A DNA stretch of 7,185 bases from Candidatus Intestinimonas stercorigallinarum (GTDB lineage: Bacteria > Bacillota > Clostridia > Oscillospirales > Oscillospiraceae), in contig DXDV01000288.1 of the NCBI GenBank assembly GCA_019115345.1, forward strand, positions 1 to 7,185. The letters are read 5' to 3'. The notes beneath the pieces were generated by a model. It had not been told where the DNA came from, searched no databases, and saw only the letters and a list, made by a program, of their open reading frames with translations. Every line of letters starts with the position of its first letter. Positions within the stretch are counted from its first letter, which is position 1. A program made the translations under genes and the position numbers. Shown here piece by piece: positions 6,433-7,185 of the stretch.

Positions 6433-6525
6433 GTTACTGCTCCTTTCCGGTGGTTGTGGCCCGCCGCCGGATGGTCCGGCGGGCTCCGGACACAACAAAG
6501 GAGGGACCGGCCGGTCCGCTCCCCT
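6433..6525 (-). promoter_or_regulatory. Putative two-state leader RNA controlling pyrC translation
   Basis: Read on the minus strand, two exclusive folds share the segment CTCCTTT (6497-6503). Fold 1: AGGGGAG (6519-6525) pairs with CTCCTTT (two G-U pairs), and GGACC (6513-6517) with GGTCC (6504-6508), with C6518 bulged and a GGCC loop; the Shine-Dalgarno stays free. Fold 2: CTCCTTT pairs with the Shine-Dalgarno AAAGGAG (6440-6446), GTTGTG (6491-6496) with CACAAC (6453-6458), and GCCCGCCG (6477-6484) with CGGCGGGC (6459-6466). That is 21 Watson-Crick pairs with two 6-nt bulges (6485-6490 and 6447-6452), and it hides the ribosome site. The pairings are directly visible; regulation by pyrimidines, PyrR or a ligand is inference. 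After fold 1 the sequence TTTGTTGTG is a weak T-tract, so termination is also possible. Confidence 0.55.
6440..6446 (-). promoter_or_regulatory. pyrC Shine-Dalgarno, the sequestered site
   Basis: AAAGGAG on the minus strand, 7 nt before the GTG start at 6432. It decides the GTG start. It is perfectly complementary to CTCCTTT at 6497-6503 in the same leader, which makes it a candidate for regulated masking. Confidence 0.85.
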
Positions 6526-6538
6526 GGGATGTTTTCTC

Positions 6539-6570
6539 CGGCGGCGGGCTCCCTGCGCCCCTTTCCGCCG
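6539..6570 (-). promoter_or_regulatory. Leader hairpin with a PyrR-binding-loop-like CAGGGA loop
   Basis: Starting a few bases after the predicted transcription start, CGGCGG (6565-6570) pairs with CCGCCG (6539-6544). Next comes an unpaired purine run AAAG on the 5' side, then an upper stem GGGC/GCCC enclosing GCAGGGA. The known PyrR target in Gram-positive pyr leaders is a hairpin with a purine-rich internal bulge and a CNGNGA hexaloop; CAGGGA fits that loop. The upper stem deviates from the ARUC/GGYU consensus and has one extra loop base, so the match is suggestive only. No pyrR gene is in the window. Confidence 0.3.
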
Positions 6571-6580
6571 ATATGCCTCA

Positions 6581-6609
6581 ATTATAGAAGATATGCCTTC
6601 GTTTGGCAA
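6581..6609 (-). promoter_or_regulatory. Sigma-A-type promoter of the pyr operon
   Basis: On the minus strand the -35 is TTGCCA (6604-6609, 5 of 6 consensus bases), the spacer is exactly 17 bp and the -10 is TATAAT (6581-6586, perfect). The expected start of transcription is near 6574, giving a leader of about 140 nt before the pyrC GTG. This AT-rich island stands out in otherwise GC-rich DNA. No second promoter of similar quality was seen between the operon genes. Confidence 0.85.
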
Positions 6610-6639
6610 TGAATTTTTCGTGAATCCTGGGCACAATAA

Positions 6640-6663
6640 GGACGGAATTCGTCCAAAGGAGGG
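6640..6663 (+). promoter_or_regulatory. Small inverted repeat and ribosome site before the YtxH-like gene
   Basis: GGACG (6640-6644) and CGTCC (6650-6654) flank GAATT, directly followed by AAAGGAGGG, which ends 7 nt before the ATG at 6671. The hairpin could influence access to the ribosome site. A convincing plus-strand promoter was not found; CACAAT at 6632-6637 is at best a poor -10 with no good -35. Confidence 0.4.
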
Positions 6664-6670
6664 AACAGAC

Positions 6671-6838
6671 ATGGAAAACAGACACACACTCCGCAACATC
6701 GGCCTTGGGATGGCCGCCGGAGCCGCCCTGGGGATGCTGATGGCGCCCCAGAAGAGGAACCTGAAGGCCACCGCGAAAAAAGCCGTCCGGGCGGTGGAGC
6801 ACGCCGCCGAAAACATGACCCGGGACCTGGGGATGTAA
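6671..6838 (+). CDS. YtxH-like small membrane protein, 55 aa
   Basis: A 55-aa peptide, divergent from the pyr operon. Residues 9-25 (NIGLGMAAGAALGMLMA) form a Gly/Ala-rich hydrophobic segment, followed by PQKRN and an amphipathic, Lys- and Ala-rich helix (32-51). The pattern 'glycine-zipper membrane segment, then AP(K/Q), then basic helix' is typical of YtxH-domain proteins, envelope-associated proteins of unclear, partly stress-related function in Firmicutes. It is short for the family (usually 80-150 aa), so either a minimal version or a related small protein. The ATG is well supported by AAAGGAGGG 7 nt upstream. The frame is open further upstream, back to 6146, but that part is a shadow of pyrC. 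Confidence 0.78.
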   Translation: MENRHTLRNIGLGMAAGAALGMLMAPQKRNLKATAKKAVRAVEHAAENMTRDLGM

Positions 6839-6858
6839 GGGACCTCCACTGGGAAGGC

Positions 6859-6932
6859 GCGCATGAAACTTCATGCGCTAAGAGCGCGCTGTGAAAACAG
6901 GCAAAAGAGAGCGGCGCATGAAGTTTATGCGC
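6859..6932. repeat. Two related inverted repeats (GCGCATGAA type)
   Basis: The first is GCGCATGAA/TTCATGCGC at 6859-6878, a perfect 9-bp arm. The second, at 6914-6932, has the related arms GCGCATGAA and TTTATGCGC, closing through a G-T pair. The two left arms are identical nonamers 55 bp apart, so the hairpins look like duplicates. Neither is followed by a T-tract. Confidence 0.7.
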
Positions 6933-6960
6933 ATATGGGCCGTCTCGGCCCGTGCGCTTT
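6929..6960 (+). terminator. Possible terminator of the YtxH-like gene
   Basis: GCGCA (6929-6933) pairs with TGCGC (6953-6957) around an inner stem GGGCCG/CGGCCC with loop TCT; the plus strand continues TTTGATTT. The stem is strong but the T-tract is interrupted, and it competes with the hairpin at 6914-6932, so termination is only plausible. Confidence 0.4.
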
Positions 6961-6967
6961 GATTTCA

Positions 6968-6998
6968 TGGCCGTGCCGCTGAAAGCGGCACATGGCCA
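6968..6998. repeat. Strong hairpin, GTGCCGCT arms
   Basis: GTGCCGCT (6973-6980), loop GAA, AGCGGCAC (6984-6991), extended outward by TGGCC/GGCCA with a 2-nt AT bulge. On the plus strand it is followed by ATTTTG, a short T-run, so it might add to termination of rightward transcription. Confidence 0.55.
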
Positions 6999-6999
6999 A

Positions 7000-7025
7000 T
7001 TTTGCTATGCTTTTGCATAGCAAAA
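7000..7025. repeat. Perfect 11-bp inverted repeat
   Basis: TTTTGCTATGC, loop TTTT, GCATAGCAAAA. It directly abuts the next hairpin and contributes part of its T-tract on the minus strand. It is AT-rich, unlike its surroundings. It might act as a terminator accessory or be a remnant of an inserted element. Confidence 0.7.
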
Positions 7026-7053
7026 AACTGCCGGTCCTGACGGACCGGCAGTT
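7022..7053 (-). terminator. Rho-independent terminator, leftward
   Basis: Read on the minus strand: a perfect 12-bp stem AACTGCCGGTCC/GGACCGGCAGTT with a 4-nt loop, running into TTTTTT (7022-7027). This is a textbook intrinsic terminator for transcription coming from the right of the window. Confidence 0.8.
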
Positions 7054-7064
7054 CCAGGCTGTCG

Positions 7065-7100
7065 AAAAACCCGGCTATGCGTCAAGCATACGCCGGGTTT
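7065..7100 (-). terminator. Second rho-independent terminator, leftward
   Basis: On the minus strand AAACCCGGC, a bulged G and TATGC pair with GCATA and GCCGGGTTT around a TTGAC loop, followed by a run of T (7065-7069). Together with the terminator at 7022-7053 it forms a tandem pair, which implies an active leftward transcript entering from beyond the right edge. Confidence 0.7.
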
Positions 7101-7185
7101 GGGTCATGTAGCGGCCAAAGAAGGAGTATGCAGAGAGAGGCAAGGCTCTCCTGGCACAGCCACCTGGCCAGTTTTTTGAGATTCA

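Larger units (their letters stand above)
6839..7185. other. Gene-free, hairpin-rich intergenic region
   Basis: 347 bp without a supported gene. It holds a chain of inverted repeats: 6859-6878, 6914-6932 (overlapping 6929-6957), 6968-6998, 7000-7025, 7026-7053 and 7067-7100, then about 85 bp with no clear structure up to the window edge. The dense palindromes and the lower GC in 6999-7027 distinguish it from the coding DNA. It separates the plus-strand YtxH-like gene from whatever enters leftward from the right. Confidence 0.7.

Noticed and set aside
6434..6493. Possible leader peptide starting at GTG (6491-6493) and ending TAA just before the pyrC start
   Set aside because: No Shine-Dalgarno before it; the Arg-rich product is what GC-rich hairpin sequence gives by chance. 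The hairpin structure explains the region better.
5410..6612. Plus-strand open frame of 400 codons opposite pyrC
   Set aside because: Antisense shadow of pyrC running through its promoter and leader.
5155..6864. Longer pyrC form beginning at 6864
   Set aside because: It would extend translation through the promoter and leader, and the extra 144 residues have no homology to dihydroorotase; the GTG at 6430-6432 has an ideal ribosome site.
6582..6968. Minus-strand frame of 128 codons opposite the YtxH-like gene
   Set aside because: It covers the pyr promoter and the hairpin region, shows no domain, and the plus-strand gene has a far better ribosome site and a sensible protein.

Overview
The window is GC-rich bacterial DNA dominated by one leftward (minus-strand) operon for the last steps of de novo UMP synthesis. 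The gene set (class 1B dihydroorotate dehydrogenase with its PyrK electron-transfer subunit, a class I-type dihydroorotase, a subfamily 2 OMP decarboxylase), the strong AGGAGG-type ribosome sites and the divergent YtxH-like peptide suggest a high-GC Firmicute, most likely an Oscillospiraceae relative of Flavonifractor, Pseudoflavonifractor or Lawsonibacter. The lineage is an inference from gene content and composition; there is no rRNA or other marker here.

Layout from left to right: 1-217 is non-coding and holds two identical 73-bp direct repeats with a strong GC hairpin. Then, all on the minus strand and listed here against transcription: a histidine phosphatase/GNAT fusion (218-1372), pyrD (1405-2316), pyrK (2309-3118), a 66-aa zinc ribbon (3131-3331), a 115-aa double zinc ribbon (3340-3687), a 171-aa DUF6487-like zinc ribbon with a proline-rich basic tail (3697-4212), pyrF (4217-5140) and pyrC (5155-6432). 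Gaps between genes are 4-32 bp, with an 8-bp pyrK/pyrD overlap, so this reads as one polycistronic unit in the order pyrC-pyrF-(three zinc ribbons)-pyrK-pyrD-phosphatase/GNAT. A clear sigma-A-type promoter (TTGCCA, 17 bp, TATAAT) lies at 6581-6609 and gives a leader of about 140 nt. That leader can fold into mutually exclusive structures, one of which hides the pyrC Shine-Dalgarno sequence.

On the plus strand, 6671-6838 encodes a 55-aa YtxH-like membrane peptide, divergent from the operon. The gene-free 6839-7185 is a chain of seven hairpins; two of them (7026-7053 and 7067-7100) are good rho-independent terminators for leftward transcription entering from beyond the right edge.

How the genes work together: PyrC closes carbamoyl-aspartate to dihydroorotate, PyrD with PyrK oxidises it to orotate and passes electrons to NAD, and PyrF decarboxylates OMP to UMP. 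carAB, pyrB, pyrE and pyrR are not in the window. The most interesting items are the pyrC leader RNA, which may be an undescribed pyrimidine-responsive translational switch, and the three uncharacterised zinc-ribbon genes placed inside the pyr operon.
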